The notes: generated by a model not told the origin, from the letters alone. Shown: positions 35,678-45,395, counted from the first letter of the stretch. The stretch: 64,000 bases of DNA from Xenophilus sp. Marseille-Q4582 (GCF_916700565.1 NZ_CAKAKO010000001.1:930001-994000); one strand, 5' to 3'. Numbers and translations: made by a program.

Positions 35678-36465
35678 TGCATCCCTCCCTCGCCCGCCAC
35701 CACCGTGGGCTGGTACTTGAGGTGGCCCACGTAGCGCAGCGGCTGGTGCGCGGGGATCGACGGCACATCGCCTTCACGCATGTGCAGCAGGTCGGCCGGG
35801 CTGACCCAGCGCGGGTCGGCGGCCGTGATGGGCGCACCGGCCTGGTTGAAGGCCTCCAGCACGAACTGCGAGCAGAAGAACTGGTCGTTGCGGCTCACGC
35901 CCAACTGCACGAAAGCCATGCCGCTCACGCAGTAGTGGCGCACGGGCGCGGGCACGCCCGGCAGCTCGCACACGCGGCGGTTCAGCACGAAGGGCGCCTG
36001 CAGCAGCACCCCGGCCGTGTTGTAGCGCGTGCCCACGCGGTCCAGGGCCCATTCACGCAGCTTGCGCGCGTGCCCGGGCTGCAGGCCCTGGGGGCGGAAG
36101 GCGACCACCATGTGTTCTTCGTCGAGCACCTCGCCGATGCTGCGCGCGCGCACGCCGCTGCCCACGGCCTCGGCCACCTGGCCTTCGCCGAGGTAGAGCA
36201 CGGCATGGCTCACGGGCGAGAAGGTGCCCAGCCGGATGCCGATGGAGTTCAACGTCTCGACCGAGGTCAGCAGGATGTCGCCGGCCTGCAGGGCGGTGGC
36301 GTCCACCAGCGCGCCGCCGTTGCCGGGCGCGATGGACGAATGCTGGATGCGCACGCGCGGCAGCGGCGCGTCGGCGGTGGGCAAGTCGATGTGCGAAGCG
36401 CAGGCGCCCAGCAGCAGCGCAAGAAGCGTGGCCGCGAGCGCCCGGCAGGCGATGCGGCCGCTCAT
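35674..36465 (-). CDS. YiiX/YebB-like permuted papain-fold lipoprotein
   Basis: A 263-residue protein with a lipobox (LLLGAC, Cys at residue 22), so it is probably a lipoprotein. The mature part has the permuted NlpC/P60-type catalytic residues: His in FSPVSHAVLYLG and Cys in DQFFCSQFVLEAF. Such enzymes hydrolyse amide or ester bonds of cell-wall peptides or lipids. ATGA overlap with the hydroxylase gene upstream and TTGA overlap with the flavoprotein gene downstream tie the three genes into one operon. Confidence 0.8.
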   Translation of the reverse strand: MSGRIACRALAATLLALLLGACASHIDLPTADAPLPRVRIQHSSIAPGNGGALVDATALQAGDILLTSVETLNSIGIRLGTFSPVSHAVLYLGEGQVAEAVGSGVRARSIGEVLDEEHMVVAFRPQGLQPGHARKLREWALDRVGTRYNTAGVLLQAPFVLNRRVCELPGVPAPVRHYCVSGMAFVQLGVSRNDQFFCSQFVLEAFNQAGAPITAADPRWVSPADLLHMREGDVPSIPAHQPLRYVGHLKYQPTVVAGEGGMH

Positions 36466-37595
36466 CCCTTCCACACGAACGGGAACTTGAGCTGCTTGAA
36501 GAAGCCGTTGGGCACGTAGTCGCCCACCACGCCGTAGCGCTCGGGCCAGAGCTTGTCGCTCTTCACGGCCGTGCCGAACAGGTAGTCGAGGAAGGCGTAG
36601 TGCGCGGCATAGTTCTTGTCGATGGCCTCGTCGTCCTGGCTGTGGTGCCAGTGATGGAAGTTGGGCGTGACGATCACATAGCGCAGCGGCCCCAGGCGCA
36701 CGCTCACGTTGCAGTGGTTGAACACGGCCTGGAAGCCCACGATGACGATGTACGCGTCGATCACTTCCTTGGAAAAGCCCAGCACGTAGATGGGCGCCAG
36801 CACCAGCGTGCGCGTGATCAGCAGCTCCAGGATGTGCTGGCGCGAGCCGGCCATCCAGTCCATGCTCTTGACGCTGTGGTGCACCGCATGCAGGCGCCAC
36901 AGCAGCGGCACCTCGTGGTAGGCGCGGTGCGTCCAGTACTGCACCAGGTCGGCCACCAGGATGATCAGCAGCACGCCGGCCCAGAAGGGCAGGCCGGCCA
37001 CCCAGCCGCGGATGCCGTCGTGCGCGGCCCAGCCGAAGAGCTTGTGCACCAGCAGGTTGGTGGCCAGCAGCACGAAGCCCACGATCATGTGGTTGACGAT
37101 GAAATGGTGGAAGTCGGTCTGCCACTCGGCGCGGAAGATGGGCTGGTCCTTGCGCAGCGCGAACAGCTTCTCGATGAAGATGAAGATCAGCGCCGAGCCC
37201 AGCAGGTCGAGGATGAACCAGTCCAGCCCGATGTAGGGCGTGTGGTCGGGGAAGTTCGGGTCCACATCCACCTTGTGCCCGCCCAGCAGCGCCGCCGCCA
37301 CCACCAGCAGGAAAGCGAAGGAGGACAGCCAGCGCGAGCGGTTGAACACGATGTTGACCAGCGCCAGCCCGCCTGCGACCACCAGGGCCGCGAGCATGAT
37401 CCAGCGCATCACGTCCACGTCGTAGCTCTTGCGCAGCTCGGGGGTTGTGAGGTACTGCGGAAAGTGAAAGGCCAGCACGCCCAGGAAGCACAGCATGCCC
37501 AGCGTGAGCGCGAGGGTGCCCGTGACCAGGCCCTTGCCGCGCTGCAGCTCGCCGTGGCTTTCGGTGAATTGATTGAGTTTGTCCAGCTCCAGCAT
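36462..37595 (-). CDS. Fatty acid hydroxylase / sterol desaturase family protein
   Basis: A 377-residue integral membrane protein with about eight hydrophobic segments and the His clusters of the di-iron family: HRAYHE, HAVHHS, NHCN and HHWHH. Members hydroxylate or desaturate lipids, carotenoids or hopanoids. The start at 37595 (MLELDK) is the first that keeps family likeness. A perfect 22-bp palindrome lies 60 bases upstream (37656-37677). Confidence 0.88.
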   Translation of the reverse strand: MLELDKLNQFTESHGELQRGKGLVTGTLALTLGMLCFLGVLAFHFPQYLTTPELRKSYDVDVMRWIMLAALVVAGGLALVNIVFNRSRWLSSFAFLLVVAAALLGGHKVDVDPNFPDHTPYIGLDWFILDLLGSALIFIFIEKLFALRKDQPIFRAEWQTDFHHFIVNHMIVGFVLLATNLLVHKLFGWAAHDGIRGWVAGLPFWAGVLLIILVADLVQYWTHRAYHEVPLLWRLHAVHHSVKSMDWMAGSRQHILELLITRTLVLAPIYVLGFSKEVIDAYIVIVGFQAVFNHCNVSVRLGPLRYVIVTPNFHHWHHSQDDEAIDKNYAAHYAFLDYLFGTAVKSDKLWPERYGVVGDYVPNGFFKQLKFPFVWKG

Positions 37596-37655
37596 GCGCG
37601 TGCCCCGAGCGTTGCCAACGAAGGCGCGGATTCTAGGAGTTGGTGCCCGCCGCGC

Positions 37656-37677
37656 CGACTGGCCGATCGGCCAGTCG
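37656..37677. promoter_or_regulatory. Perfect 22-bp palindrome upstream of the hydroxylase operon
   Basis: Each half is CGACTGGCCGA read on its own strand, without spacer. Its position 60 bases before the start of the hydroxylase gene and the absence of a T run favour an operator (TetR-like geometry) over a terminator. cobA ends 39 bases further upstream. Confidence 0.55.
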
Positions 37678-37716
37678 ACCGGGCAGGCCGGCCGCACGGG
37701 AGAGGCCGGCCCGCGT

Positions 37717-38511
37717 TCAGGTGCCGAAGCGCGCCGCGTCCTGCTGCGCGGCGGCCATGCCGCGCAGCACGTCGCCCACCACGATCACGGCCGGGCTGCC
37801 CAGGCCCGCGGCGCGCAGGTCGGTGGCCAGGTTCGCCAGCGTGCTCGTCACCTGACGCTGGCCGGGCAGGCTGGCCTGCTGCACCACGGCCACGGGCGTG
37901 TCGGCCGGCAGGCCGCCGTCCTGCAACTGCTGCTGGATGGCGTCCACGCCCGCCACGCCCATGTAGATGACCAGCGTCAGCCGCGCGTCGCGCGCGGTGG
38001 CGGCCAGCGCGCGCCAGTCGGTCGGCTCGTGCCGGGCGGCGGCGCCGGTCTTGGCATGGCCGGTGACGAAGACCACGCCCTGCGCGCGGTCGCGGTGCGT
38101 GAGCGGCACGCCCAGCGCCGTGACGGCCGCCAGCCCGGCCGTGATGCCGTTGATGACGCCGCATTCGATGCCCGCTTCGCGCAGGTGCTCCACCTCTTCG
38201 CCGCCGCGGCCGAAGATGAAGGGGTCGCCGCCCTTGAGACGCACCACGGTCTCGCCTTCGCGCACCGCGGTGATCATGAGCTTCTCGATGAAGGACTGGG
38301 GCGTGCTCTTGCAGCCGCCGCGCTTGCCCACGTGGACGATGCGCGCCTCGGGCCGTGCCCATTGCAGGATCTCGTCGTTGACCAGGTCGTCCACCAGCAG
38401 CACGGTGGCCGCCTGGATGGCCTTCACGGCCTTGAGCGTCAGCAGTTCGGGGTCGCCTGGGCCGGCGCCGACGAGGGTGCAGCGGCCCTGGATCAGGGAA
38501 GGGGTGTTCAT
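37717..38511 (-). CDS. cobA: Uroporphyrinogen-III C-methyltransferase (SUMT)
   Basis: A 264-residue SAM-dependent enzyme that makes precorrin-2, the entry to siroheme and cobalamin. Signatures: LVGAGPGDPELLTLKA near the N-terminus and VVRLKGGDPFIFGRGGEEV. It lacks the CysG dehydrogenase/chelatase domain. It is the last gene of the nitrate assimilation operon (ATGA overlap with ybiB), fitting the siroheme need of assimilatory nitrite reductase. Confidence 0.93.
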   Translation of the reverse strand: MNTPSLIQGRCTLVGAGPGDPELLTLKAVKAIQAATVLLVDDLVNDEILQWARPEARIVHVGKRGGCKSTPQSFIEKLMITAVREGETVVRLKGGDPFIFGRGGEEVEHLREAGIECGVINGITAGLAAVTALGVPLTHRDRAQGVVFVTGHAKTGAAARHEPTDWRALAATARDARLTLVIYMGVAGVDAIQQQLQDGGLPADTPVAVVQQASLPGQRQVTSTLANLATDLRAAGLGSPAVIVVGDVLRGMAAAQQDAARFGT

Positions 38512-39440
38512 GCGTGGGGCCTCGGTTCTTGGGTCAGGGCGCGTGTCAAGGCATCGATATGGGCCACCTGCGCCGCAATGGCCGGCGGCACCGGCAGCTC
38601 GCCGGCCAGCACGCGGCGCGTGTAGTCGGCCGTCACGTCAGCGGCCAGGCTGTCGGGCAGGCCGGGCACTTCGGGCAGCGTGCCCGGCTGCTGGGCCTGC
38701 AGCGCCACCGGCCGGCCGCGCACGAAGCCGTCCAGCTGCGGCGTGCGGCGCGGGTCGCTGACCACTTCGCCTTCCAGCCCGCGTGACAGCAGGGCCGTGA
38801 GGCCCAGCAGCTCGAACAGCTCGGTCATCACGGTGGCGAAGGCCGGGTGCGTGTAGCTGCCGATCACCACCGCCGGGCCATCGACGGGCTGCATGAGCTT
38901 GACCACGCTGTGGCCCGCGTTGCGCAGCCCGACGATGCGGCGCACGTCCAGCAGACGCGCGAGGCCCGGGTGCAGCAGCGCGGTGCCCACCACGGCGACT
39001 TCGCCGGCCTCGATGCGCTGCAGCTGCGTGCGCGCCGGCACGTCGAGCAGCGCCAGCACGTCGCTGGCCAGCACGCGGCTGGATTCGGTGGCATGGCCGT
39101 GCACCAGCACCGGCAGCCCTTCGCGAGCCAGCAGCAGCGCCAGCAGCGGCGTGAGCACCGGCAGCCGGCGCGCGCCGTTGTAGCTGGGCAGCACGACGAC
39201 CGGGCGCGTGCTGGCCGGCAGCTTGTTCAGGCGTGCGTGCGTGGCGTCCAGGAAGCCCGCCATCTCGGGTGTGGTTTCGCCCTTCACGCGCATGGCCAGG
39301 CAGAAGGCGCCGATCTCCAAGTCGGTGACCTCGCCGTCGAGGATCTGGCCGAACAGGTCGGCCGCCTGCTCGCGCGCGAGCGGCTTGGCGCCGCGAGCGC
39401 CGCGGCCGATTTCCTTGATGTAGTGCGCGATGCTGCCCAT
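38508..39440 (-). CDS. ybiB: YbiB-type TrpD-like DNA-binding protein
   Basis: A 310-residue homologue of anthranilate phosphoribosyltransferase: N-terminal helical domain (REQAADLFGQILDGEVTDLE) and a TrpD2-like C-domain. The catalytic GTGGD motif of TrpD is not present (the matching place reads VVVLPSYNGARR), which agrees with YbiB proteins that bind DNA and are not enzymes. It sits between nasA and cobA; why it belongs in a nitrate operon is unexplained. Confidence 0.85.
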   Translation of the reverse strand: MGSIAHYIKEIGRGARGAKPLAREQAADLFGQILDGEVTDLEIGAFCLAMRVKGETTPEMAGFLDATHARLNKLPASTRPVVVLPSYNGARRLPVLTPLLALLLAREGLPVLVHGHATESSRVLASDVLALLDVPARTQLQRIEAGEVAVVGTALLHPGLARLLDVRRIVGLRNAGHSVVKLMQPVDGPAVVIGSYTHPAFATVMTELFELLGLTALLSRGLEGEVVSDPRRTPQLDGFVRGRPVALQAQQPGTLPEVPGLPDSLAADVTADYTRRVLAGELPVPPAIAAQVAHIDALTRALTQEPRPHA

Positions 39441-39522
39441 GGGTGCGTCGATTGTCCCGCAGCCTTTATGCCGGAAAGCCCATTCGCTTATGCCACCGGG
39501 CGGCAGTACGGCAGGGGTTGCA

Positions 39523-42372
39523 TCACGCGACCCGCTCGGCCGCGCGCAGCATGCGCCGCAGCTCGGGCACGCAGGAGCCGCAGTGGGTGCCGCATTTCAG
39601 CGCGCCCTGCAGGGTGGCCAGGCGCTGGTTTTCGCTGCCTTCGCAGGCGCCGCCGTGGGCCAGGTGCGCCTGGATGGTGGCCTCGGCCACGCCGAAGCAA
39701 TTGCACACCGTCCTGCCGCGCGCGGCCACGCCCTGCGGCGCATGGGGGGTTGCGGCGAGCAGCTGGCGCCCCAGGTGCTGGGCCGGCAGCCGGTCCTGCA
39801 GCAGCGTGCGCATCCAGCCCTGGGCGCGCGTGTCGCCGGCCAGCAGCACGGCGTGCACATGGGCGTGGTCGCCGTCGCGGCGAAGACGCACGGCGCGATG
39901 CTGGCCGCGGCGCAAGTCGGTGTAGCGCAGCGTGTGGGCGGTGTCCAGGCCCAGCAGCACCTCGATGCGGGCCAGCAGTTCGCCGGCCGGGGCTTCGTGT
40001 GCGGCGGCGCGCAGCAGCACGCCCACGGGCGCGGTGTCGCCCTCGGCCAGCGCGCCGCTGGCGCTGAAGGGCACGCAACTCACGAAGGGCAGGGCGCCTG
40101 CCGCTTCGCGCAGCTCGGTGCGCACGGCCAATGCGCGATCCGCCGGCAGCCAGGCCATGGCCAGCAGCGACCAAGGCAGCTCGGCCTTGAGGATCTTCAC
40201 GGCCGTGTGCTTGAGCTCGGGCTGCTTGGAGACGGGGCAGTGCGCGGGCGTGGTCAGCGCATTGACGCCGGCCAGCGGCAGGCCTGCGCTGGACCGCCCG
40301 CCCAGGTACTCCGGCCCCCAGTGCATGGCCATGAAGGCCTGCGCGGGCGCCAGCGTGTCACTGGCCGCCACGGGTACCACCACGCTGCCGCGCCGCGAGG
40401 TCAGGTACACCAGGTCACCCTCGCCGAGCTGGCGCCGCGCCATGTCTTCGGGGTGCATCTGCACCACCGGCTCGGCCACGTGGCCGAACAGGCGGCCCAG
40501 GGTGCCGGTGCGGCTCATGCCGTGCCACTGGTCGCGCAGGCGGCCGGTGGTCAGCGAAATCGGCCAGCGCGTGTCGGGCGGTTCGGTCAGCGCCCGCCAG
40601 GGTTCGACCACGAAGCGGGCGCGGCCGTCCTCGGTGGCGAACACGCCGTCCTCGTACAGGCGCGCCTTGCCTTCGATCGCGCGCGCCGGTCCCGCGCCGG
40701 CGCGGCCCGTGCCATGGGTGCCCGCGGCCGGATCCGCAGGGCACGGCCACTGGCGGGGCTGGTCTTCGAGCAGCGCGTAGCTCAGGCCCGTGATGTCCAG
40801 GTCGCGCCCGCGCGTGGTTTCGCGGTGCTCGTTCCATACCTGCTCGGGCCGCCGGTAATCGAAGCGCGGTGCGTTGCGGCCCAGGCGCAGGGCCAGGCGC
40901 TGCGCGAAGTCGGTGGCGATGGCCCAGTCGTGCCGCGCCTCGCCGGCCGGCGGCACGGCCGCGCGCACGCGCGAGATGCGGCGCTCGCTGTTGGTGACGG
41001 TGCCTTCCTTCTCGCCCCAGGTGGTGGCGGGCAGCAGCAGGTCGGCGAAGGCGCAGGTGGCGGTGCCGGCAAAGGCTTCCTGCACCACCACGAACTCGGC
41101 GCGCTGCAGGGCGCGGCGCACCGTGGCCTGGTCGGGCATGGACTGGGCCGGATTGGTGCAGGCGATCCACAGCGCCTTGATCTCGCCGTCGGCCGCGGCC
41201 TGGAACAGCTCGATCGCGCTCTTGCCGGGTTGCGCGGGGATGCGGTCCACGCCCCAGAAGGCCGCCACCTCGGCGCGGTGCGCGGGGTTGGCCAGGTCGC
41301 GGTGCGCGGGCAGCAGGTTCGACAGGCCGCCCACTTCGCGCCCGCCCATCGCATTGGGCTGGCCCGTGAGCGAGAAGGGCCCGGCGCCGGGCTTGCCGAT
41401 CTGCGCCGTGGCCAGGTGCAGGTTGATCAGCGCCGTGTTCTTGGCCGTGCCGTGCGCCGACTGGTTCAGGCCCATGCAGTAGAGGCTCAGCGTGGCGGCC
41501 GAGGTGGCAAAGAGCCGCGCGGCGCGGTGCAGCAGTGCGGGCGCGACGCCGCAGACCTCGGCCACGCGCGCCGGGGTGCAGTCGCGCACCAGGCTTTCGA
41601 GGGCCTCGAAGCCCGTGGTGTGGGCGGCGATGTAGGCCGGCTGCGTCCAGCCCTCGCGCAGCATCACGTGCAGCAGGCCGTGGAAGAGCATCACGTCGCT
41701 GCCGGGGCGAATGGCCAGGTGCAGGTCGGCGATCTCGCAGGTGTCGGTGCGGCGCGGGTCCACCACGACGATCTGCAGCGCCGGATTGGCACGCTGGGCG
41801 TCCTCGATGCGGCGGAACAGGATCGGGTGCGCCCAGGCCGTGTTGCTGCCGACGATGAACAGGCACTGCGCGTGGTCCAGGTCCTCGTAGCAGGCCGGCG
41901 GCGCATCGGCGCCCAGCGTCTTCTTGTAGCCGGCCACGGCGCTGCTCATGCACAGGCGCGAGTTGGTGTCGAGGTTGTTGGTGCCGATCAGGCCCTTGGC
42001 CAGCTTGTTGAAGACGTAGTAGTCCTCGGTGAGCAACTGGCCCGAGAGGTAGAAGCCGACGGCGTCGGGGCCGTGGTCGCGGATCACGGCGGCGAAGCGG
42101 TCGGCGGCCAGCGTCAGGGCGTCGTTCCAGCGGATCGGCTGCGCCGCGCCGCCACGGCTCTGGCGCTGCATCGGCTGCAGCAGCCGCGTCTGGCGCGTGA
42201 CCTCGGCCGTGGCCGTGAGATGCAGCGTCGAGCCCTTGGTGCACAGCCGGCCGAAGTTGGCCGGATGTTCGGGATCGCCGCGCACGCCGGTGATCTGCGC
42301 GCCCTCGGACTGGATGATGACGCCGCACCCGACGCCGCAGTAGGGGCAGGTGGAGCGCGTTTCGGTACTCAT
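39523..42372 (-). CDS. nasA: Assimilatory nitrate reductase, catalytic subunit
   Basis: A 949-residue cytoplasmic molybdoenzyme that reduces nitrate to nitrite. The N-terminal [4Fe-4S] cysteines C9, C12, C16 and C44 are in place, followed by the bis-MGD-binding domains. The C-terminus adds a BFD-like [2Fe-2S] domain (CNC ... CGTHCGSC), as in Klebsiella NasA. No Tat signal is seen, consistent with the assimilatory type. Its start overlaps the nasC-like stop (ATGA). Confidence 0.95.
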   Translation of the reverse strand: MSTETRSTCPYCGVGCGVIIQSEGAQITGVRGDPEHPANFGRLCTKGSTLHLTATAEVTRQTRLLQPMQRQSRGGAAQPIRWNDALTLAADRFAAVIRDHGPDAVGFYLSGQLLTEDYYVFNKLAKGLIGTNNLDTNSRLCMSSAVAGYKKTLGADAPPACYEDLDHAQCLFIVGSNTAWAHPILFRRIEDAQRANPALQIVVVDPRRTDTCEIADLHLAIRPGSDVMLFHGLLHVMLREGWTQPAYIAAHTTGFEALESLVRDCTPARVAEVCGVAPALLHRAARLFATSAATLSLYCMGLNQSAHGTAKNTALINLHLATAQIGKPGAGPFSLTGQPNAMGGREVGGLSNLLPAHRDLANPAHRAEVAAFWGVDRIPAQPGKSAIELFQAAADGEIKALWIACTNPAQSMPDQATVRRALQRAEFVVVQEAFAGTATCAFADLLLPATTWGEKEGTVTNSERRISRVRAAVPPAGEARHDWAIATDFAQRLALRLGRNAPRFDYRRPEQVWNEHRETTRGRDLDITGLSYALLEDQPRQWPCPADPAAGTHGTGRAGAGPARAIEGKARLYEDGVFATEDGRARFVVEPWRALTEPPDTRWPISLTTGRLRDQWHGMSRTGTLGRLFGHVAEPVVQMHPEDMARRQLGEGDLVYLTSRRGSVVVPVAASDTLAPAQAFMAMHWGPEYLGGRSSAGLPLAGVNALTTPAHCPVSKQPELKHTAVKILKAELPWSLLAMAWLPADRALAVRTELREAAGALPFVSCVPFSASGALAEGDTAPVGVLLRAAAHEAPAGELLARIEVLLGLDTAHTLRYTDLRRGQHRAVRLRRDGDHAHVHAVLLAGDTRAQGWMRTLLQDRLPAQHLGRQLLAATPHAPQGVAARGRTVCNCFGVAEATIQAHLAHGGACEGSENQRLATLQGALKCGTHCGSCVPELRRMLRAAERVA

Positions 42373-43601
42373 GCTGTGCCCCGTGACGCGGCCTGCCGAC
42401 CGAACATCAGCTGCTCACGCAGCGCAGCGATGTCGCGGCCTTCGCGCAGCAGCTCGAAGTACCAGTGCCCGTCGGCTGCGTCGCCGTACAGGCAGGCGCC
42501 GACCAGCCGGTCATTGCGGATCACGAGCTTCTTGTACGCGCCGCCTTCGGGATCGCGCAGCACGATCTCTTCGGTGCCTTCGCCGCCCAGGAAGTCGCCG
42601 GCCGAAAAGAGTTCGATGCCTGTCACCTTGAGCTTGGTCGACGTGAGCGAGCCGGGGTAGCGACCCAGCCCCATCTGGGCCAGGTGGTTGGCGGCCACGG
42701 CCGCCTGCTCGAACAGGGGGGCGACCAGGCCGTAGGCCACGCCGCGGTGCTGCGCGCATTCGCCCACCGAATAGATGCGCGCATCGGTCACGGTCTGCAG
42801 CGTGTCCGTCACCACCACGCCGCGTTCGCAGTGCAGGCCCATCGTCTGCGCGAGTTCGATGTTGGGGCGGATGCCCACGGCCATCACCACCAGCTCGGCC
42901 GGCAGCGCGCGGCCGTCGGCCAGGCGCACGGCCTGCACGCGCCCGCCCTCGGGTCCGACCATCGCCTGCGTTTCGGCCTGGAGCGCGAAGGCGATGCCGC
43001 GCGCCTCCAGCGCGCTGCGCAGCAGCTTGCCGGCGTCGCGGTCCAGCTGCCGTTCCATCAGCCATTGGCCCCGGTGCACCACCGTGACCTGCATGCCGCG
43101 CTGGCGCAGGCCGTGGGCCGCTTCCAGCCCCAGCAGGCCGCCGCCGATGACCACCGCATGGCGATGCGCGCGGGCGGCCTCGATCATGGCTTGGGTGTCG
43201 GCGATGTCGCGGTAGGCGATCACGCCCGCCAGGCCGGCGCCCGGCACGGGCAGCACGAAGGGGCGCGAGCCGGTGCACAGCAGCAGGCGGTCGTAGGCGG
43301 CCTCGGTGCCGTCGTCGGCCCGCACCACGCGGCGTGCGCGATCCACGTCCACCACAGTGCAGCCCGCGTGCAGCGTGATGCCGTGCTCGCGGTACCAGTC
43401 GAAGGCGTTCAGCACGATGTCGTCGAGCGTCTGTTCCCCGGCCAGCACCGGCGACAGCAGGATGCGGTTGTAGTTGGGATGCGGCTCGGCGCCGAAGACC
43501 GTGATGTCGTACAGATCGGGGGCCAGCCGCAGCAGCTCCTCGAGCGTGCGCACGCCGGCCATGCCGTTGCCCACCAGCACCAGTTTCAGCTTCTCCGGCA
43601 T
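42369..43601 (-). CDS. nasC: NasC/NirB-N-like FAD-NADH oxidoreductase
   Basis: A 410-residue flavoprotein corresponding to the N-terminal FAD/NAD part of NirB: LVLVGNGMAGVRTLEELL, VVIGGGLLGLEAAHGLR and SVGECAQHRG. The siroheme/[4Fe-4S] domain of NirB is absent. It therefore most likely transfers electrons from NADH to NasA, the role of NasC in Klebsiella, rather than reducing nitrite. ATGA overlap with nasA supports partnership. Confidence 0.85.
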   Translation of the reverse strand: MPEKLKLVLVGNGMAGVRTLEELLRLAPDLYDITVFGAEPHPNYNRILLSPVLAGEQTLDDIVLNAFDWYREHGITLHAGCTVVDVDRARRVVRADDGTEAAYDRLLLCTGSRPFVLPVPGAGLAGVIAYRDIADTQAMIEAARAHRHAVVIGGGLLGLEAAHGLRQRGMQVTVVHRGQWLMERQLDRDAGKLLRSALEARGIAFALQAETQAMVGPEGGRVQAVRLADGRALPAELVVMAVGIRPNIELAQTMGLHCERGVVVTDTLQTVTDARIYSVGECAQHRGVAYGLVAPLFEQAAVAANHLAQMGLGRYPGSLTSTKLKVTGIELFSAGDFLGGEGTEEIVLRDPEGGAYKKLVIRNDRLVGACLYGDAADGHWYFELLREGRDIAALREQLMFGRQAASRGTA

Positions 43602-43629
43602 GCCGCGCTCCCTTGCCTCTGCGGTGTGT

Positions 43630-44433
43630 TCAGGCCGCCTTCTCGACGTGGCCCTGGCGCGTGTACAGGAAGTCGATCACGGCCTTGCGGCAGCGCACGT
43701 AGGCCGGGTCTTCGGCCAGTTCCACGCGGTTGCGCGGTCGCGGCAGATCGACCCTCAGCACTTCGCCGATGGTGGCGGCCGGGCCGTTGGTCATCATCAC
43801 GATCCTGTCCGAGAGCAGCACGGCTTCGTCCACATCGTGCGTCACCATCACCACCGTGCTTTGGGTCTTCTGCACGATGGCCAGCAGTTCGTCCTGCAGC
43901 TTGGCGCGCGTCAGCGCATCCAGCGCGCCGAAGGGCTCGTCCATCAGCAGCACCTTCGGTTCCATGGCCAGGGCGCGCGCAATGCCCACGCGCTGCTTCA
44001 TGCCGCCCGAGATCTCGCCGGGGCGCTTGTGCGCGGCAGGGGTGAGGCCGACCAGGGCCAGCGCCTCGTCGGTGCGCTGCTTGAGCTGCGCCCGGCTCTC
44101 GGTGGCCGCGAACACCCGCTCCACGCCCAGGTGGATGTTCTCGAAGCAGGTGAGCCAGGGCAGCAGCGAATGGTTCTGGAACACCACCGCGCGCTCGGGG
44201 CCCGGGCCGGCGATCTCCTTGTTGGCGCACAGCAGCGCGCCTTGCGTGGGCTTGGTCAGCCCGGCGATGAGGTTCAGCAGCGTGCTCTTGCCGCAGCCCG
44301 AGTGGCCGATCAGCGCCACGAACTCGCCCCTGGCCACCGTGAGGTGGATGTCGCGCAAGGCGACGAAGCGGCCCTTGGGTGTTTTGAACGCCTGCTCGAC
44401 GCCCTGGATCTCGATGAACTTGCTGCTGCTCAT
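43630..44433 (-). CDS. nrtD: Nitrate ABC transporter ATP-binding protein
   Basis: A 267-residue ATPase of the nitrate/sulfonate/taurine family: Walker A GHSGCGKST, signature ISGGMKQRV, Walker B VLLMDEP, and the downstream THDVDEAVLLSDRIVMM. Its start overlaps the permease stop (ATGA). It lacks the NrtA-like C-terminal extension found in NrtC. Confidence 0.93.
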   Translation of the reverse strand: MSSSKFIEIQGVEQAFKTPKGRFVALRDIHLTVARGEFVALIGHSGCGKSTLLNLIAGLTKPTQGALLCANKEIAGPGPERAVVFQNHSLLPWLTCFENIHLGVERVFAATESRAQLKQRTDEALALVGLTPAAHKRPGEISGGMKQRVGIARALAMEPKVLLMDEPFGALDALTRAKLQDELLAIVQKTQSTVVMVTHDVDEAVLLSDRIVMMTNGPAATIGEVLRVDLPRPRNRVELAEDPAYVRCRKAVIDFLYTRQGHVEKAA

Positions 44434-45341
44434 GACTTCACCTCTTCGAACGTGAATGCGGTGGCGAGCCGGACCAGGGCGAGCTCCAGCACCAGGCCGA
44501 CGATGCCGATCACGAAGATCGCGATGAGGATGTTCTTGACGTTGAGGTTGTTCCACTCGTCCCAGACCCAGAAGCCGATGCCCACGCCGCCGGTCAGCAT
44601 CTCGGCCGCCACGATCACGAGCCAGGCCGTGCCCACCGCCAGGCGCACGCCGGTCAGCATGTAGGGCAGCACGGCCGGGAACAGGATCTTGGTAACGATC
44701 TTCCATTCCGACAGGTTCAGCACGCGCGCCACGTTCATGTAGTCCTGCGGCACGCGCTGCACGCCCACGGCCGTGTTGATGATCATGGGCCAGATGGAGC
44801 AGATGAAGATGGTCCAGATGGCGGCCGGGTTGGCGCCCTTGAACACCAGCAGGCCGATGGGCAGCCAGGCCAGCGGCGAGACCGGGCGCAGCAGGCTGAT
44901 GAGCGGGTTGAACATGCGCGCCAGGAAGTTGAAGCGCCCGATGGCGAAGCCGGCCGGAATGCCCACCAGCGCCGCCAGGCCGAAGCCCAGCGCCACGCGC
45001 TGCAGCGAAGACAGCACGTTCCAGCCCACGCCCTGGTCGTTGGGGCCGTTGCTGTAGAACGGATCGCTGAACACCTCCACGGCCTGCTTCCAGGTCTCGA
45101 CCGGGGCGGGGAAGCTGCCTTCGCTGCGCAGGGCCACCATTTCCCACACCAGCAGCAGCAGGCCGAAGCCCATGAGCGGGGGCAGCACGCGCAGCCAGAA
45201 GGCGCTGAAGTCCAGCGGCGCGCGGATGGGGCGTGCCTCCGTGTCGGGGCGGACGGGCGTGCGTGCGGCAGGCGCGCTGGCGGCGTGGGCCGGGGCGGGC
45301 GCCTCGGCCTCGGCAGGCAGGTGGAAGACGGCGGCAACCAT
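44430..45341 (-). CDS. nrtB: Nitrate ABC transporter permease
   Basis: A 303-residue inner-membrane permease; the N-terminal 45 residues are Pro/Ala-rich and cytoplasmic, followed by about six hydrophobic segments and the EAA-type loop (VARVLNLSEWKIVTKILFPA). Start 45341 is chosen because AGGAG lies eight bases upstream; two upstream in-frame ATGs (45377, 45395) lack one. Confidence 0.92.
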   Translation of the reverse strand: MVAAVFHLPAEAEAPAPAHAASAPAARTPVRPDTEARPIRAPLDFSAFWLRVLPPLMGFGLLLLVWEMVALRSEGSFPAPVETWKQAVEVFSDPFYSNGPNDQGVGWNVLSSLQRVALGFGLAALVGIPAGFAIGRFNFLARMFNPLISLLRPVSPLAWLPIGLLVFKGANPAAIWTIFICSIWPMIINTAVGVQRVPQDYMNVARVLNLSEWKIVTKILFPAVLPYMLTGVRLAVGTAWLVIVAAEMLTGGVGIGFWVWDEWNNLNVKNILIAIFVIGIVGLVLELALVRLATAFTFEEVKS

Positions 45342-45395
45342 GGTCGGGGCTCCTGTGGCGGGGAAAGGGGCGGTCATCCGGCGGGGATCCGGCAT

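Noticed and set aside
39430-42660. A 1076-codon plus-strand open frame
   Set aside because: Antisense to nasA and ybiB, with Gly/His/Gln/Arg-rich composition and no recognisable domain.
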